DNA of 64,000 bases. Source: Kangiella sediminilitoris. Lineage in GTDB: Bacteria; Pseudomonadota; Gammaproteobacteria; Enterobacterales; Kangiellaceae. A model generated the notes under the pieces. The model had not been told where the DNA came from. It saw only the letters and a list, made by a program, of their open reading frames with translations, and ran no database searches. The translations under genes were made by a program, and so were the position numbers. The stretch lies in contig NZ_CP012418.1 of assembly GCF_001708405.1 (NCBI RefSeq), forward strand, positions 1,116,001 to 1,180,000, in the 5' to 3' direction. Below, in pieces: positions 46,001 through 58,462 of the stretch (the stretch's first letter is position 1; each line of letters begins with the position of its first letter).

Positions 46001-46597
46001 GCGGCTATCGAAGAATATAAAGCGGCTGAAGAGCGAAAAATTTACCTGGACTCGCAAAATGATGATCTAGAAGCTGCACTGGAAACTCTCGAAAGTGCGA
46101 TTCGAAAAATCGATCATGAAACTCGTACCCGCTTTAAAGAAACCTTCGATAAAGTTAACAAAGGTGTTCAGGAATTGTTCCCGAAAGTTTTCGGCGGTGG
46201 TCATGCCTACCTCGAGTTAACGGGTGAGAACTTGTTGGATACTGGCGTTGCTGTCATGGCGCGTCCCCCGGGTAAAAGAAATTCGACCATCCACCTGTTG
46301 TCAGGTGGCGAAAAAGCATTGACTGCAATCTCCCTGGTTTTTTCTATATTCCAGCTTAACCCAGCACCTTTCTGTATGCTGGATGAGGTTGATGCTCCCC
46401 TGGATGATGCCAATGTGGGACGTTATGCGAACCTGGTAAAAGAAATGAGTGAACATTTGCAATTTATAGCTATTACACACAATAAAATTGCAATGGAGAC
46501 AGCGGATACTCTTCTCGGGGTAACTATGAGTGAGCCCGGTGTATCACGCGTTGTATCGGTTGATGTGGACGAAGCAGCAGCTTTAGCGGCTTCCTGA
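43100..46597 (+). CDS. smc: Chromosome segregation protein SMC
   Basis: This 1165-residue condensin subunit has an N-terminal ATP-binding head with Walker A GPNGCGKSNLIDAVRW. Two long coiled coils (about 170-500 and 650-1000) flank a hinge (about 515-640) containing glycine-rich turns. The C-terminal head has signature LLSGGEKALTAISL and Walker B FCMLDEVDAPLDD. It starts MRLKQIKLAGFKSFVDP, as is normal for SMC. Interestingly the organism carries SMC rather than MukB, in line with gammaproteobacteria outside the enteric group. zipA follows after 26 bases. Confidence 0.97.
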   Translation: MRLKQIKLAGFKSFVDPTTVSFPSNLTSVVGPNGCGKSNLIDAVRWVMGESSAKNLRGDAMTDVIFNGSTGRKPVGQASIELVFDNSDGTVQGEYANYNEISVRRVVNREAQSSYFLNGTRCRRKDITDIFLGTGLGPRSYAIIEQGMISKLIESKPHELRIFLEEAAGISKYKERRRETENRIRHTRDNLDRLNDLREELGKQLSHLKRQATSAERYKEYKAQERELKAQLAAIRWHQYDEKIESLDEAIHKMETEVEAKVADQRHSDAEIEKSRELHIELTDAHNEVQGRFYGIAADIARLEQAIEHARQQKSQLLEDKTQVEASLDKLRDQLKFDESKLEELMTELLQAEPDLEMNSEQVEEQQQQLNDLEEDMRLWQQDWDIFNQQASANAQKTEVEKTRIQHLESHLSRHQKRLEEIKDEIGQQQSGPMESELMKAAQELSIAEEQAEKLEEEVSLSVEKINESRQQQRQHNQKLEETRRELRTFESRKLSLEAKQSAALGSDNEDAVSWMESKNLSNNLRLAQNLQVESGWEIAAETVLGQYLEAVVVDSVDDYATSLSELAAGSVLLVNSEATSKSEAGKLSDKVKGAESLNGTLNHVLISDDLQTALAQRAQLEPHESVITKDGVWLGKDWLRVSRPSDSESGILEREAELNDLYQKIEQQEAILEQLEQTKDQLSEQLAEHEETWQTKQSQLAQANKKHSELRASVGTQQAKLEQAQNRLERLKKEQQNIIEQVHDDEAALAKSRQLIEQLLDAMEKDSDKRDLLTAQREERRAQLESRRAQAREAKETEQKLAIRVSALKAEVNSTRSGFERVNSQIGELTSRKVELENRLSSDSDPTEEYTIELEEALEKRLVVEEEMKQARNKLSEVDEKVRKLERLRHEAEQGAQGVRSRLEKLRMDWQEAKTRQNTQSDILKEAKKDVEDVLESLPSDANEPDWLKEIDEVSGRIQRLGAINLAAIEEYKAAEERKIYLDSQNDDLEAALETLESAIRKIDHETRTRFKETFDKVNKGVQELFPKVFGGGHAYLELTGENLLDTGVAVMARPPGKRNSTIHLLSGGEKALTAISLVFSIFQLNPAPFCMLDEVDAPLDDANVGRYANLVKEMSEHLQFIAITHNKIAMETADTLLGVTMSEPGVSRVVSVDVDEAAALAAS

Positions 46598-46623
46598 TAA
46601 ATAAAGTTTGAAAGGGTGATCTA

Positions 46624-49634
<3,011 letters not shown>

Positions 49635-49636
49635 CC

Positions 49637-51799
49637 TTATTTAGCCAGGTTGATCTGTGCCTTGCCTCCATGTTTAGAGACATATAGCGCTTTATCAGCT
49701 TCACGGATAAGATGAAGAGTATCTTTTGTTTCATTAGTTAGACCGGATATCCCGATGCTTAAAGTATAACGGCAGGATCGGTTTTCAACTATGAGCGGAA
49801 TAATTCGCTCTGACACATTCGACAAGTAGTTCTTGGCAATATCCACACTTGTATCAGGAAAAATAACTAAGAACTCATCACCACCATAACGACCAATCAA
49901 GCAAGTACTGGGCAGCTCTTCCAAGAAAAGATTGGCTAAAGTTTTCAGGCATAAATCTCCAGCAGCATGCCCAAAGGTATCATTGACTTGTTTAAAGTCA
50001 TCAATATCAACGAAGGCTATGGCCAATTGCTGGCTACTCTTTTTCGCCAAATTAAAATTAGACTCAAGACGGTGTAATATTGCACCACGGTTCATCAGAT
50101 TTGTTAGCGCATCGGTTTCCGCTTTATCCTTAATAGAGCGCAGGCTTTCAGTATTTAACAGACACCTGATAAGCTCTGTCGCATAGTGCTGAAGAAAATC
50201 AAGCATCGAGTCTGTTGGATGAAAATTTTCAGGAACCTCAAGAATTAAGCAACTCCACTCGTGACTTCTCATCAGAACTGGAATGACAAACATATTTTGA
50301 TAAGGAGATGTAGACTCTAGTTTTTGGGGGTGACCAATGTTGCAAAGCCGACTGATTTGTAGTCCGTTATGTCTGATGACACGGCTATACTTCGCCTTTT
50401 CATGATCTTTCTCAGTGTAGACATGAAGTTTGCTGTCTAACTGATAGATAGCTGCTGCACTATTGAAGTTTAACTTCTCTCTGAGTTCAGTCAGGAAGTC
50501 TTTAACTATAATGTTTTCATACTCGCTACTTTCACTGCTGTGCAGCTTGGTAGTAATTCTATTGAGTAACGTTGAAAAGTCCTTTTGTAATTCATAAGCT
50601 TGTGAGCGCTCTATGGATTCTTTTTGAGCACTATCACGTTGATGCTTCAGTTGTAATACTCGGTCAGCCAAACCCAGAGTAAAAATAGTGGCTTCCAGTA
50701 AAGAGGCAACAGCAAAACCATGATTGAAAATAAATTTTTCAGGAAGGATTGAGAACGTGGTTAATACTCTCAATACGGCAGTAATAATGAGTAGGGCAAA
50801 GGCCAATGCAAAAAAGAAAGCCTGTCTATTACCTTTATAAAGAAGTTTAGCGACCATCCAGACATAAAGTGGAACAGCTAGAACGACAAGTAGATTGGTA
50901 AGCTGCACCAACAGCTGAGGGATAGGAATCAAGATAAATGACAATACAAAAAGTGTTATGTAGGAGTATTTGAAAGCATTGATTACCTTGTGCTCAGCGG
51001 GTGCTTCCTCCTGCGTTGACATAAATTCTTGAGAAAAATTATATAGCGCGTAAAGACTCAGTGTGAAAATAGCAAATAGTATATTTTTATTATTGGCCAG
51101 TAATGATAGCGCTGGAAATTGATAGATGTAGCCACTGGAACTCATTAGGAATAGCAGGAAGCAGCTGTTATAAAATATGTATAGTAGGTATTCTTTTCGT
51201 TTAAATATCAGATAGAAAAAGGAGTTAACCAGTAGTAACAAAAATATCCCAAAAAATATCGCCGTGAAAAGCTGGTTATATTGGTTATCAACCCGGTTAT
51301 AGGCGGCGTACGACCATACCGCTAAAGTGGGCTCTGTTTCCCTGTCGTGAGTGATGTTCAGGTATAAGTTTTGATCCTTATATAAACTTAAGTCAAATGT
51401 TTTAGCATGCCCCATAAACTCGGGAGCCCTGCGAAAGTCATATCGGGACTTAGTGGCGACCTTTTGCAGACCATTGTCAGTTAGAGAATAGAGAGTCGCC
51501 CGGGACAGGTGACCAGGGTTAACAACTAATAATGGGTTTTCGGGAAGACGGTCTGTATACGATATTTTATAAAGTATATTTAATACTTTCTCTGGATCAT
51601 TTCCATCAATTAGAGAGTCAAGGTTTTTAATACTTTGAAATATTGGAGGTGGTGGAATATTCTGATTTAGGTTTATTTTATGGAAGCTGGTTTGTGAGGG
51701 AGTTAATTTATCTTTTGAAAAAATGAGAGAGACTGCAGAGAGTATTGCCACCAGTATTATACTGATGGCAATAGTCGCGTAGTGCAGTCTACCGATCAT
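49637..51799 (-). CDS. 7TMR-DISM diguanylate cyclase
   Basis: This 720-residue membrane protein has an N-terminal membrane helix. A periplasmic ligand-binding region (about 40-175, 7TMR-DISM extracellular type) and a block of seven hydrophobic helices (about 180-385) follow. After a cytoplasmic helix and GAF-like region (about 400-540) comes a GGDEF domain with the intact motif GRYGGDEFLVIF. There is no RxxD inhibitory site before the motif (LPSTCLIG), so product feedback may be absent. It overlaps the upstream hydrolase gene by four bases (ATGA), so the two proteins are translationally coupled. Confidence 0.92.
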   Translation of the reverse strand: MIGRLHYATIAISIILVAILSAVSLIFSKDKLTPSQTSFHKINLNQNIPPPPIFQSIKNLDSLIDGNDPEKVLNILYKISYTDRLPENPLLVVNPGHLSRATLYSLTDNGLQKVATKSRYDFRRAPEFMGHAKTFDLSLYKDQNLYLNITHDRETEPTLAVWSYAAYNRVDNQYNQLFTAIFFGIFLLLLVNSFFYLIFKRKEYLLYIFYNSCFLLFLMSSSGYIYQFPALSLLANNKNILFAIFTLSLYALYNFSQEFMSTQEEAPAEHKVINAFKYSYITLFVLSFILIPIPQLLVQLTNLLVVLAVPLYVWMVAKLLYKGNRQAFFFALAFALLIITAVLRVLTTFSILPEKFIFNHGFAVASLLEATIFTLGLADRVLQLKHQRDSAQKESIERSQAYELQKDFSTLLNRITTKLHSSESSEYENIIVKDFLTELREKLNFNSAAAIYQLDSKLHVYTEKDHEKAKYSRVIRHNGLQISRLCNIGHPQKLESTSPYQNMFVIPVLMRSHEWSCLILEVPENFHPTDSMLDFLQHYATELIRCLLNTESLRSIKDKAETDALTNLMNRGAILHRLESNFNLAKKSSQQLAIAFVDIDDFKQVNDTFGHAAGDLCLKTLANLFLEELPSTCLIGRYGGDEFLVIFPDTSVDIAKNYLSNVSERIIPLIVENRSCRYTLSIGISGLTNETKDTLHLIREADKALYVSKHGGKAQINLAK

Positions 51800-52692
51800 T
51801 TTAGTGATATGTCTCCGACATGACGTAGTTCAGGGCAGTGCCTCAGTAAGTCACCGGGAGTAACAAACATAGAGGACTGTGCTTGCAAAATTGCTAACCC
51901 CTGCCTAGGATCGGCTTTAGCTAATTCTAGCTCCTGACTGACTGCGTGAAGCGTTTGCGCAAAGTCATGTATGGAGTCCAGCAATTCGTCAGAAACAACA
52001 CCTGAAGCGAGAAGTGTTTCATCGTTCATCGCATGATAAAGTTGTTTAGCCAATTGTTCGTCATCACTTTCGGCTCCCGCACTAAGGTTTGCTAGCTGAG
52101 AATTTTTGCGAGTATGCTTAAAGGCCTTAGTAATTAAGTTTGGACGAGGGCTATCAGATTTAAGGACTCCGTCCTTAATGCTCAGACGGTATGCTTTACC
52201 TGCTTCGAGATAGCATTCGAAAACAAACTGAGAGCAAACCATTGGATGTTTGTCGGGATATTTCATTTGATTGATAGCATCCAGTAGTCTTTCTGTAAGG
52301 CTCTTCAGTATTTTTAGAATGATTTTTTGTGTTTCGTCGTTTGGCGTAAACTTTTTATATAACAACAGAATACCCAGAAGGTATAGGTTGTTCATTGAAT
52401 AGGGTGCCTGGCCATTCAAATACTTTGCTGCCACATCCATAACTGGCTTGAAGTCATCCACAGGTTTGTTTAGCCGCATTACGTGCACAGTTCGATCGAC
52501 AAAGCGAAGCGTTGCGTCGGCAATACGGACTGCAGGTGGGGTTTCCTCCACAAGTTTTGTGGGTAACTGGTAGGTCATTGCGGCATGACTGACGGGCGCG
52601 TCAGTAAGCCAGGTTATGGCTTTTGATATCCAGCTGCCTTCTTCTGGTGAAAATAAAAGGACATCACCAGGTTTTAAGTCTCTAACGTCCAT
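51796..52692 (-). CDS. YiiX-like (permuted NlpC/P60) cysteine hydrolase
   Basis: This protein of about 298 residues has the permuted papain-like arrangement: DLKPGDVLLFSPEEGSW, then the histidine in APVSHAAMTY, and the cysteine downstream in HPMVCSQFVFECY. The family includes YiiX/YebB-like amidases and lipid- or peptide-cleaving enzymes of unknown substrate. There is no signal peptide. The ATG at 52692 has GAGG eight bases upstream; an ATG two codons earlier is too close to it. The gene is coupled to the 7TMR-DISM cyclase gene downstream. Confidence 0.85.
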   Translation of the reverse strand: MDVRDLKPGDVLLFSPEEGSWISKAITWLTDAPVSHAAMTYQLPTKLVEETPPAVRIADATLRFVDRTVHVMRLNKPVDDFKPVMDVAAKYLNGQAPYSMNNLYLLGILLLYKKFTPNDETQKIILKILKSLTERLLDAINQMKYPDKHPMVCSQFVFECYLEAGKAYRLSIKDGVLKSDSPRPNLITKAFKHTRKNSQLANLSAGAESDDEQLAKQLYHAMNDETLLASGVVSDELLDSIHDFAQTLHAVSQELELAKADPRQGLAILQAQSSMFVTPGDLLRHCPELRHVGDISLK

Positions 52693-52814
52693 CGTCATTC
52701 CCTCACTTAATGTTTAAATATAGCGATTTCATAAAAAAAAGTATAGTGCTAAGTAAAATGCAATTTGCTAGGGTAGCATATGAGTCAAGACCAAATACAA
52801 TACAAGGAGTATTC

Positions 52815-53378
52815 ATGACATTAATTTTTCGTGTAGTTGTGCTGTTTGCCTTTCTAACATTCTCCTTAGGCAGTGTTGCCGCTGAAGACAGTTTACGGTG
52901 CACCGATTACGATGTGTTTGTTGTACGACACTTTGAAAAACAGATGACTGAACAACAAGATCCAGAACTGAGTGAGTTAGGGATGAAGCAGGCCAGAAAA
53001 TTCTCTCAGCTCGAGCCCATAAAGAATGTTAAACATGGCTTTTATACTCCCTTTAAAAGAGCAAAACAGTCATTACAGTTCTTGGATGCAGAAACAAGTG
53101 AATATTCCCCAGGCGAATTGAGCCAACTCGTCACTAAAGTCAAACGTGATTTTTGTGGTGAAAGTGTAGTAGTGGTAGGGCATTCAAATACAGTCCCGCA
53201 GATTATCAAAGCCTTTGGTGGTAAGTTCAGTGTAAGTTATGCTGGTGTGGCTTTATCTAAAGAGCCCAAAATTACTTTAAATGAGTCTGACTACGGAGAT
53301 GTATTTAGAATCACTTATCACAACGAGAGAGTACATCAACAGCTATACCAGATAAAGATAATGAAAAGTGAAGAATAG
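52815..53378 (+). CDS. Exported histidine phosphatase family protein
   Basis: This 187-residue protein has a signal peptide (ending LGSVAA). The histidine phosphatase core has the phospho-accepting His39 in VVRHFEKQ, the SELGMKQARKF helix and the second histidine in VVVVGHSNTVP. The usual RHG motif is RHF here. Its substrate in the periplasm is unknown. The ATG at 52815 is six bases after AAGGAG; the open frame extends 35 codons further with no ribosome binding site. It is divergent from the YiiX-like gene. Confidence 0.9.
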   Translation: MTLIFRVVVLFAFLTFSLGSVAAEDSLRCTDYDVFVVRHFEKQMTEQQDPELSELGMKQARKFSQLEPIKNVKHGFYTPFKRAKQSLQFLDAETSEYSPGELSQLVTKVKRDFCGESVVVVGHSNTVPQIIKAFGGKFSVSYAGVALSKEPKITLNESDYGDVFRITYHNERVHQQLYQIKIMKSEE

Positions 53379-53384
53379 AATAAA

Positions 53385-53416
53385 TAAAACCCGCAAAGCT
53401 TTTTGCTTTGCGGGTT
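53385..53416. terminator. Terminator shared by the phosphatase gene and rne
   Basis: Twelve-base perfect stem AACCCGCAAAGC / GCTTTGCGGGTT with a five-base loop. On the minus strand it is followed by TTATTTATT, giving a good rne terminator. Confidence 0.85.
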
Positions 53417-53429
53417 AAACGCTTATAGC

Positions 53430-56261
53430 TTAATCGCTCGTTTTAGCTGCTTGCGAGGAGCTGTGTTCTCGTGAGCTGTCCTTAGCTTTTGATGTAATAC
53501 TACCATCAAAGCTGTAGGGTTTTGGAGCAAATGTCATTGCCTGGATTGGCTCGTTAACAATAGCTTTACTTGCAGGAGCACTAGAGCTCGAGCCTTTAGC
53601 AGGTGTAACTGAAGAAGAAGGCGCAATAACTTTAGCTCTTGTTTGTTCCATATTGAGCTCTTCGCTTTCACTAGCCTGTGCTGGTGTTGCTTCTTCTGCT
53701 TCCTTTTCGTTCTCAGACTGTTGAGTGTAATCCAAACCAGGAACACTCTCAGCAGGTTTTTCAGCAACGTTATCGTTTTGTTGCCCATCCTGTTGTTTAA
53801 CTGAAGGTGCAGTAGAAGCCTCGGCTTCGGTATTATCTGAGGTTGCTTGCTTCTCGTTGTTTACAGGTTGCTCTTTATTCACATTGTCCTGTAAAGGCTG
53901 AGCGCTGGCTTTTTCAGTATCTACAGATTGCTCTTTAGCTACAGGACCCTCTGGACTTTCCTTTGGTGTCTCATCAGAAAGAACTTCGGCAATGCTACGT
54001 TCTAGCGACTTATGCGCTTTATAGACCATAATATCCTCAGGATTGGCTTTATGCCTTTTCTGATTCTGAGGTTTGCTAGTTTGTGAGTTTTGTTTCTCGC
54101 TGGCTTGCTGCGTCTTTTGCTGAGGCTGATCCTGTACTTTATTAACTTGAGTTTGCTCAGCCTGTGGCTTAGTGCCATTCGGTTGCTGCTGCTCTACAGA
54201 TGCCATTCTTTCAGCACGTGACTTTCTTGGCGGACGCTTTTCAACAGGCTGCTGTTTTGGAGCTTGCTGCTGCTTCTGTGTCTGCTGCTGCTTCTGGCGT
54301 TTATCTTGTTGTTGCGGCTTATTGCGGCCACGGTTGTACTGGCTACCTTTTGCTTGTTGCTGGCCTTTACTTTGGCTTTGATTTTGCTTTTGGCGATTGT
54401 CCTGCTGTTTACGATCATCCTGTTTGCGGTTATCAGGGCGACGGTTGCGATTGTCATAACGGCCACGATTTTTTTGTTGTCCACCACGTTGATTTTGGTG
54501 TTTACCTTTGTAGTTTTTGCTGTGCTTTTTATGGCCTTTGCCTTTATTCTGCTTTTTCTTCTTATCGCCGAACAGGGCTGTCCATAAACGCTTAAATAGA
54601 CTTGGTTTCTTCTTTTTAGACTTCTTCTTTTTCGGTTTTTTAGCCGTTGAAGGAGCTGGTGGCGGGGCACTATGCTTCAAGCCTTTTAGAGCAGGCTCAT
54701 CAAGGGGTGCTACCGGTTGAGTCGTACTCTTCACAAGTTCAACTTCAGGCGGTTTGCCAATCAGGCTATAGCTACTATCTTCAAGAGTTTCGCCACCTTT
54801 AACACGTAGTACTTCGTAGTGAGGGGTCTCCATATGTGGATTAGGCACTACTACTAGTCTTACTTTCTGGCGTTTTTCTATCTGCTCGATTTTGCGACGT
54901 TTTTCGTTTAGAAGGAATGTTGCAACTTCAACTGGTAGTACAGCTTGTACCTCGGCTGTAGATTCCTTCATAGCTTCGTCTTCCATTATACGAAGAATTG
55001 AAAGAGCCAGGGAATCTGTACCTCGAATCACACCAGAACCACTACAACGTGGACATACGTGCTGACTTGACTCTTCAAGAGAAGGGCGCAAACGTTGGCG
55101 AGACATCTCTAATAGTCCAAATCTTGAGATACGGCCGATCTGTATACGAGCTCGATCTCGCGCTACTGACTCTTTTAGAACCTTTTCAACTTCACGTTGA
55201 TTTCGGGGCGGTCCCATATCGATAAAGTCAATAACAATAAGGCCACCAATATCACGAAGACGTAATTGGCGTGCAATTTCTTCAGCTGCTTCTTTGTTTG
55301 TATGAAGAGCTGTTTCTTCGATATCGCCACCCTTAGTTGCTTTAGCGGAGTTGATATCAATAGAAAGAAGCGCTTCTGTTTGGTCAAAAACTACCGAGCC
55401 ACCCGAAGGTAGGCGGACTTCTCTCTGGAACGCACTTTCAATTTGGCTTTCGACTTGATAACGATTAAATAATGGAATCTCGTCTTTGTAATATTTTACT
55501 TTGTGTACAAAGTCAGGTCGCTGGTACTGAAGTTCAGTTTTAATGCGATCATGAATTTCCTGGCGGTCGACGATGATTTCGCCAATGTCCGGACGCAAAT
55601 AATCACGAATTGCACGTGTTACAACATCCGACTCCTGTGTAATCAGGAATGGGGCGGAGCGTTTACTGGAAACATCTTTAATATTCTTCCAGAACTCCAG
55701 AAGGTAGTTGAAATCATAATTAATTTCTTCAAGGCTTTTACCAACACCTGCGGTACGGACAATGCAGCCCATACCCTTCGGCACCTGAAGTTGGTTCATG
55801 ATTTGTTTCAACTCAGAACGTTCTTCACCTTCAATACGACGTGAGATGCCGCCTGCTCGTGGGTTATTTGGCATCAATACCAGATAACTACCAGCTAAAC
55901 TGACTGAAGTGGTTAATGCTGCACCTTTATTGCCACGTTCTTCTTTATCAATCTGGACAATAATTTCCTGGCCTTCTTTAAGTGCGTCCTTGATTGTTGG
56001 GCGGCCTTTGTGCGGAGGGTTGTGCATGTATTCACGCGCAACTTCTTTTAGAGGGAGGAAGCCATGGCGTTCAGCGCCATAGTCTACAAAAGCTGCTTCA
56101 AGACTCGGTTCGATCCGTGTCACTTTACCTTTGTAGATATTACCTTTTTTCTGTTCTCTTCCTGCTAACTCAATATCTAAATCATATAGGCGCTGGCCAT
56201 CGACCATCGCCACACGCAACTCCTCATTGTGGTGAGTTGCGTTTATTAACATACGTCTCAT
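53430..56261 (-). CDS. rne: Ribonuclease E
   Basis: This 943-residue endoribonuclease is the core of mRNA decay. It has the S1 domain (about 35-120), 5'-sensor and RNase H-like parts. Catalytic aspartates lie in [10 protein letters not shown] and [10 protein letters not shown], and the zinc-link in CPRCSGSG. The C-terminal half is disordered and rich in Lys, Gln, Arg and Asn. An amphipathic [13 protein letters not shown] at about 553-565 lies at the place of the E. coli membrane-targeting helix. The extreme C-terminus probably carries degradosome partner sites. The start [11 protein letters not shown] matches the family; a GTG 12 codons upstream is unlikely. Its promoter is about 460 bases upstream. 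Confidence 0.96.
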   Translation of the reverse strand: MRRMLINATHHNEELRVAMVDGQRLYDLDIELAGREQKKGNIYKGKVTRIEPSLEAAFVDYGAERHGFLPLKEVAREYMHNPPHKGRPTIKDALKEGQEIIVQIDKEERGNKGAALTTSVSLAGSYLVLMPNNPRAGGISRRIEGEERSELKQIMNQLQVPKGMGCIVRTAGVGKSLEEINYDFNYLLEFWKNIKDVSSKRSAPFLITQESDVVTRAIRDYLRPDIGEIIVDRQEIHDRIKTELQYQRPDFVHKVKYYKDEIPLFNRYQVESQIESAFQREVRLPSGGSVVFDQTEALLSIDINSAKATKGGDIEETALHTNKEAAEEIARQLRLRDIGGLIVIDFIDMGPPRNQREVEKVLKESVARDRARIQIGRISRFGLLEMSRQRLRPSLEESSQHVCPRCSGSGVIRGTDSLALSILRIMEDEAMKESTAEVQAVLPVEVATFLLNEKRRKIEQIEKRQKVRLVVVPNPHMETPHYEVLRVKGGETLEDSSYSLIGKPPEVELVKSTTQPVAPLDEPALKGLKHSAPPPAPSTAKKPKKKKSKKKKPSLFKRLWTALFGDKKKKQNKGKGHKKHSKNYKGKHQNQRGGQQKNRGRYDNRNRRPDNRKQDDRKQQDNRQKQNQSQSKGQQQAKGSQYNRGRNKPQQQDKRQKQQQTQKQQQAPKQQPVEKRPPRKSRAERMASVEQQQPNGTKPQAEQTQVNKVQDQPQQKTQQASEKQNSQTSKPQNQKRHKANPEDIMVYKAHKSLERSIAEVLSDETPKESPEGPVAKEQSVDTEKASAQPLQDNVNKEQPVNNEKQATSDNTEAEASTAPSVKQQDGQQNDNVAEKPAESVPGLDYTQQSENEKEAEEATPAQASESEELNMEQTRAKVIAPSSSVTPAKGSSSSAPASKAIVNEPIQAMTFAPKPYSFDGSITSKAKDSSREHSSSQAAKTSD

Positions 56262-56717
56262 TGTATAAAAATCTCTCTTTTTATGTACTGCGGACACAGT
56301 GAGAGTTAGAACAGAACTTTAGGAACAGGTTGAAATCCCCGCATTAACATGTTGTTAATAGGGTGTTTTTACTTCTGGATTAAACAATTTCGACTAAAAT
56401 AGTCTGCCATATTGTTGTTATTCCACGCTTAATAAATAAACCATTTTCCTGTTTGGCTATTTCACGTCTTACCGCCTTTGTGCGTAAAAGAAGCCAAACC
56501 AACCGAGCTTTTCTTGTTAGCCCTACTATTCTGCTAATTCACCGGTCCGGTGTTATAACTATAAAATTCTTTCTTGGGGTATCGGTATCACCCTGTACAG
56601 CTTCCTGCACTCAATGGAATTACATCCAATACCATAATATATGAGGCTCACTTTCTGTCGATTGTCTTAATTTTCAATCAACTAGCCTCGCTTCTGATCG
56701 GAGCTCTACAGCCCCGC
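56262..56717 (-). promoter_or_regulatory. Long 5' leader of rne
   Basis: About 455 bases lie between the predicted transcription start and the rne ATG, and no gene is seen in them. Small hairpins are possible (CACCG-GTC-CGGTG near 56540-56552, and GGTATC-type repeats near 56577-56592). E. coli rne also has a leader of several hundred bases through which RNase E regulates its own mRNA. Confidence 0.55.
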
Positions 56718-56723
56718 ACCGAT

Positions 56724-56752
56724 ATTATAGACAGTTATACTATCACGGGCAA
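56724..56752 (-). promoter_or_regulatory. Putative sigma70 promoter of rne
   Basis: On the minus strand TTGCCC (56747-56752), exactly 17 bases, and a perfect TATAAT (56724-56729). Confidence 0.7.
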
Positions 56753-56830
56753 TAACTATTTGATTTAACTTATTGATTTTGGTTGTTTTAAGGTGTTGTT
56801 TTATTCAATTTTAGGGTATAGTTGCGGCCG

Positions 56831-57784
56831 ATGAATAAAGATTCCCGTCCAAAAGTCCGGTTTGTCGAGGTGAGTCCTGAAGAAGAAGGGCAAAGAATCG
56901 ATAATTACCTGGTCAAGAAGCTTAAAGGTGTCCCCAAATCGCGTATCTATAAGATGTTGCGAAAAGGAGAGGTGCGCGTTAATAAAGGACGAATAAAAGC
57001 CGAATATAAAATAGAGGCGGGTGATTCGGTCAGAATACCACCCGTTCAGACTGCCGAACGAAAGCAAGAGGTTCCTGTAAAGCTCAACATAGTTCAGTCA
57101 CTAGAGGATGCAGTTATTTATGAGGACGATAGGGTTATCGTACTTAATAAGCCATCAGGCATGGCTGTCCATGGTGGAAGTGGTATGAGTTTCGGCGTAA
57201 TTGAAGCCTTGCGCGCCCTCAGGCCAAAAGCACCATTCCTTGAATTGGTACACCGTCTGGACCGCGACACCTCTGGCTGCTTGATGATTGCAAAGAAACG
57301 CAGCGCTCTGCGTTATATTCATAAGCAGTTACAGGAAAAGACCATCAAAAAGCGGTACTGGGCTTTAGTCAATGGCATTTGGCCGGCCAAACTTAAGTTT
57401 GTTGATGCACCTTTAAAAAAGCACCAGGTTAAATCTGGTGAACGTCTGGTACGTGTTTCCGAGAGTGGAAAACCATCATTAACCAGTTTCAGAGTCATCG
57501 AACGTTTTAAAGATTTGAGTTTAGTGTCTGCCGAGCCAGTTACAGGCCGTACCCATCAGATCCGCGTCCACGCCCAGTCGGTCGGACACGGTCTCGTCGG
57601 TGATGATAAGTATGGTGATGATATGGTAAATCAAAAGTTCAAGAAAAATGGACTATGTGACCGCCTTTTTCTACATGCTTATTCTCTCGAATTTAAAGTA
57701 AAGCCTGATGCAAAGCCGATAAAAGTTAATGCTCCTTTACCCGATAATCTTGATAATACGCTTCTTCAATTAAGGAAGTCGTAA
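56831..57784 (+). CDS. rluC: 23S rRNA pseudouridine synthase RluC
   Basis: This 317-residue RluA-family enzyme modifies 23S rRNA (in E. coli positions 955, 2504 and 2580). It has an S4 RNA-binding domain (about 15-75: RIDNYLVKKLKGVPKSRIYK) and the catalytic HRLDRDTSGCL motif with the active aspartate. EPVTGRTHQIRVH and the C-terminal FLHAYSLEF are also present. The ATG at 56831 fits the family start. A TTG three codons upstream has AGGG at good spacing, and a possible -10 box TATAGT overlaps it, so the true start is open. Divergent from rne, as in E. coli. Confidence 0.95.
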   Translation: MNKDSRPKVRFVEVSPEEEGQRIDNYLVKKLKGVPKSRIYKMLRKGEVRVNKGRIKAEYKIEAGDSVRIPPVQTAERKQEVPVKLNIVQSLEDAVIYEDDRVIVLNKPSGMAVHGGSGMSFGVIEALRALRPKAPFLELVHRLDRDTSGCLMIAKKRSALRYIHKQLQEKTIKKRYWALVNGIWPAKLKFVDAPLKKHQVKSGERLVRVSESGKPSLTSFRVIERFKDLSLVSAEPVTGRTHQIRVHAQSVGHGLVGDDKYGDDMVNQKFKKNGLCDRLFLHAYSLEFKVKPDAKPIKVNAPLPDNLDNTLLQLRKS

Positions 57785-57786
57785 AT

Positions 57787-58431
57787 ATGCTATCTCTCGA
57801 AACACCCCTTATCGTGTTTGACTGGGACGGAACCTTGATGGATTCAACGGGACGAATTGTTTCTGCCATGCAGACTACAGCGCGAAACCTGGAGTTGCCC
57901 GTACCAAGTGATGATGAGGTCCGATCCATTATTGGTTTGAGTTTGGGTGTTTGCTATGAAAAACTTTTTCCTGGAGTTGATGATCACGATTGGATTACTG
58001 AAGAATACCGCTATCAGTATGTAGAGGGTGATCGCACGCCAAGTCCAGTCTTTGAGGGTGTTGTTGATGTGCTTACCAGTCTGAAAGATCAGGGTTATTA
58101 TCTGGCTGTTGCTACGGGTAAGGCCAGATATGGTATAGACAGAGTCCTGAATGAGTCAAAACTGAAACAATTTTTTGACAGGACCATCGCCAGCGATGAG
58201 GCTCAGGGAAAACCTCATCCTGAAATGCTTCATACTCTTTTAAAACACTTTGGATTGGTTTCAGAACAAGCTGTTATGGTGGGGGATACCAGTCATGATT
58301 TAAAAATGGCTCAAAATGCTGGAACTCATAGTGTTGGAGTCAGTTATGGGGCTCATAGGGTTGAGCTATTAAAGCAGCACTCACCTATGGCAATAATCGA
58401 TGATATTCGTGAGCTTATAGGCAAGCCTTAA
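57787..58431 (+). CDS. HAD-superfamily hydrolase, phosphoglycolate-phosphatase-like
   Basis: This 214-residue HAD-IA phosphatase has motif I FDWDGTLMDS with the nucleophile aspartate, motif II AVATGKARYG, lysine in QGKPHPEML, and motif IV MVGDTSHDLKMA. The cap is the small helical Gph-like type. It starts two bases after the rluC stop, so it is co-translated with it; HAD genes beside rluC are common in gammaproteobacteria. The substrate is a small phosphorylated metabolite, not identified. Confidence 0.92.
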   Translation: MLSLETPLIVFDWDGTLMDSTGRIVSAMQTTARNLELPVPSDDEVRSIIGLSLGVCYEKLFPGVDDHDWITEEYRYQYVEGDRTPSPVFEGVVDVLTSLKDQGYYLAVATGKARYGIDRVLNESKLKQFFDRTIASDEAQGKPHPEMLHTLLKHFGLVSEQAVMVGDTSHDLKMAQNAGTHSVGVSYGAHRVELLKQHSPMAIIDDIRELIGKP

Positions 58432-58462
58432 CCTGTTCGGCTAAGGCTGTTTACTACAAAAC

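Noticed and set aside
54194-54670. Open frames of 60-160 codons opposite or beside the rne C-terminal half
   Set aside because: They arise from the Gln/Lys-rich low-complexity codons of rne. Their translations are homopolymer-like and they have no ribosome binding sites.
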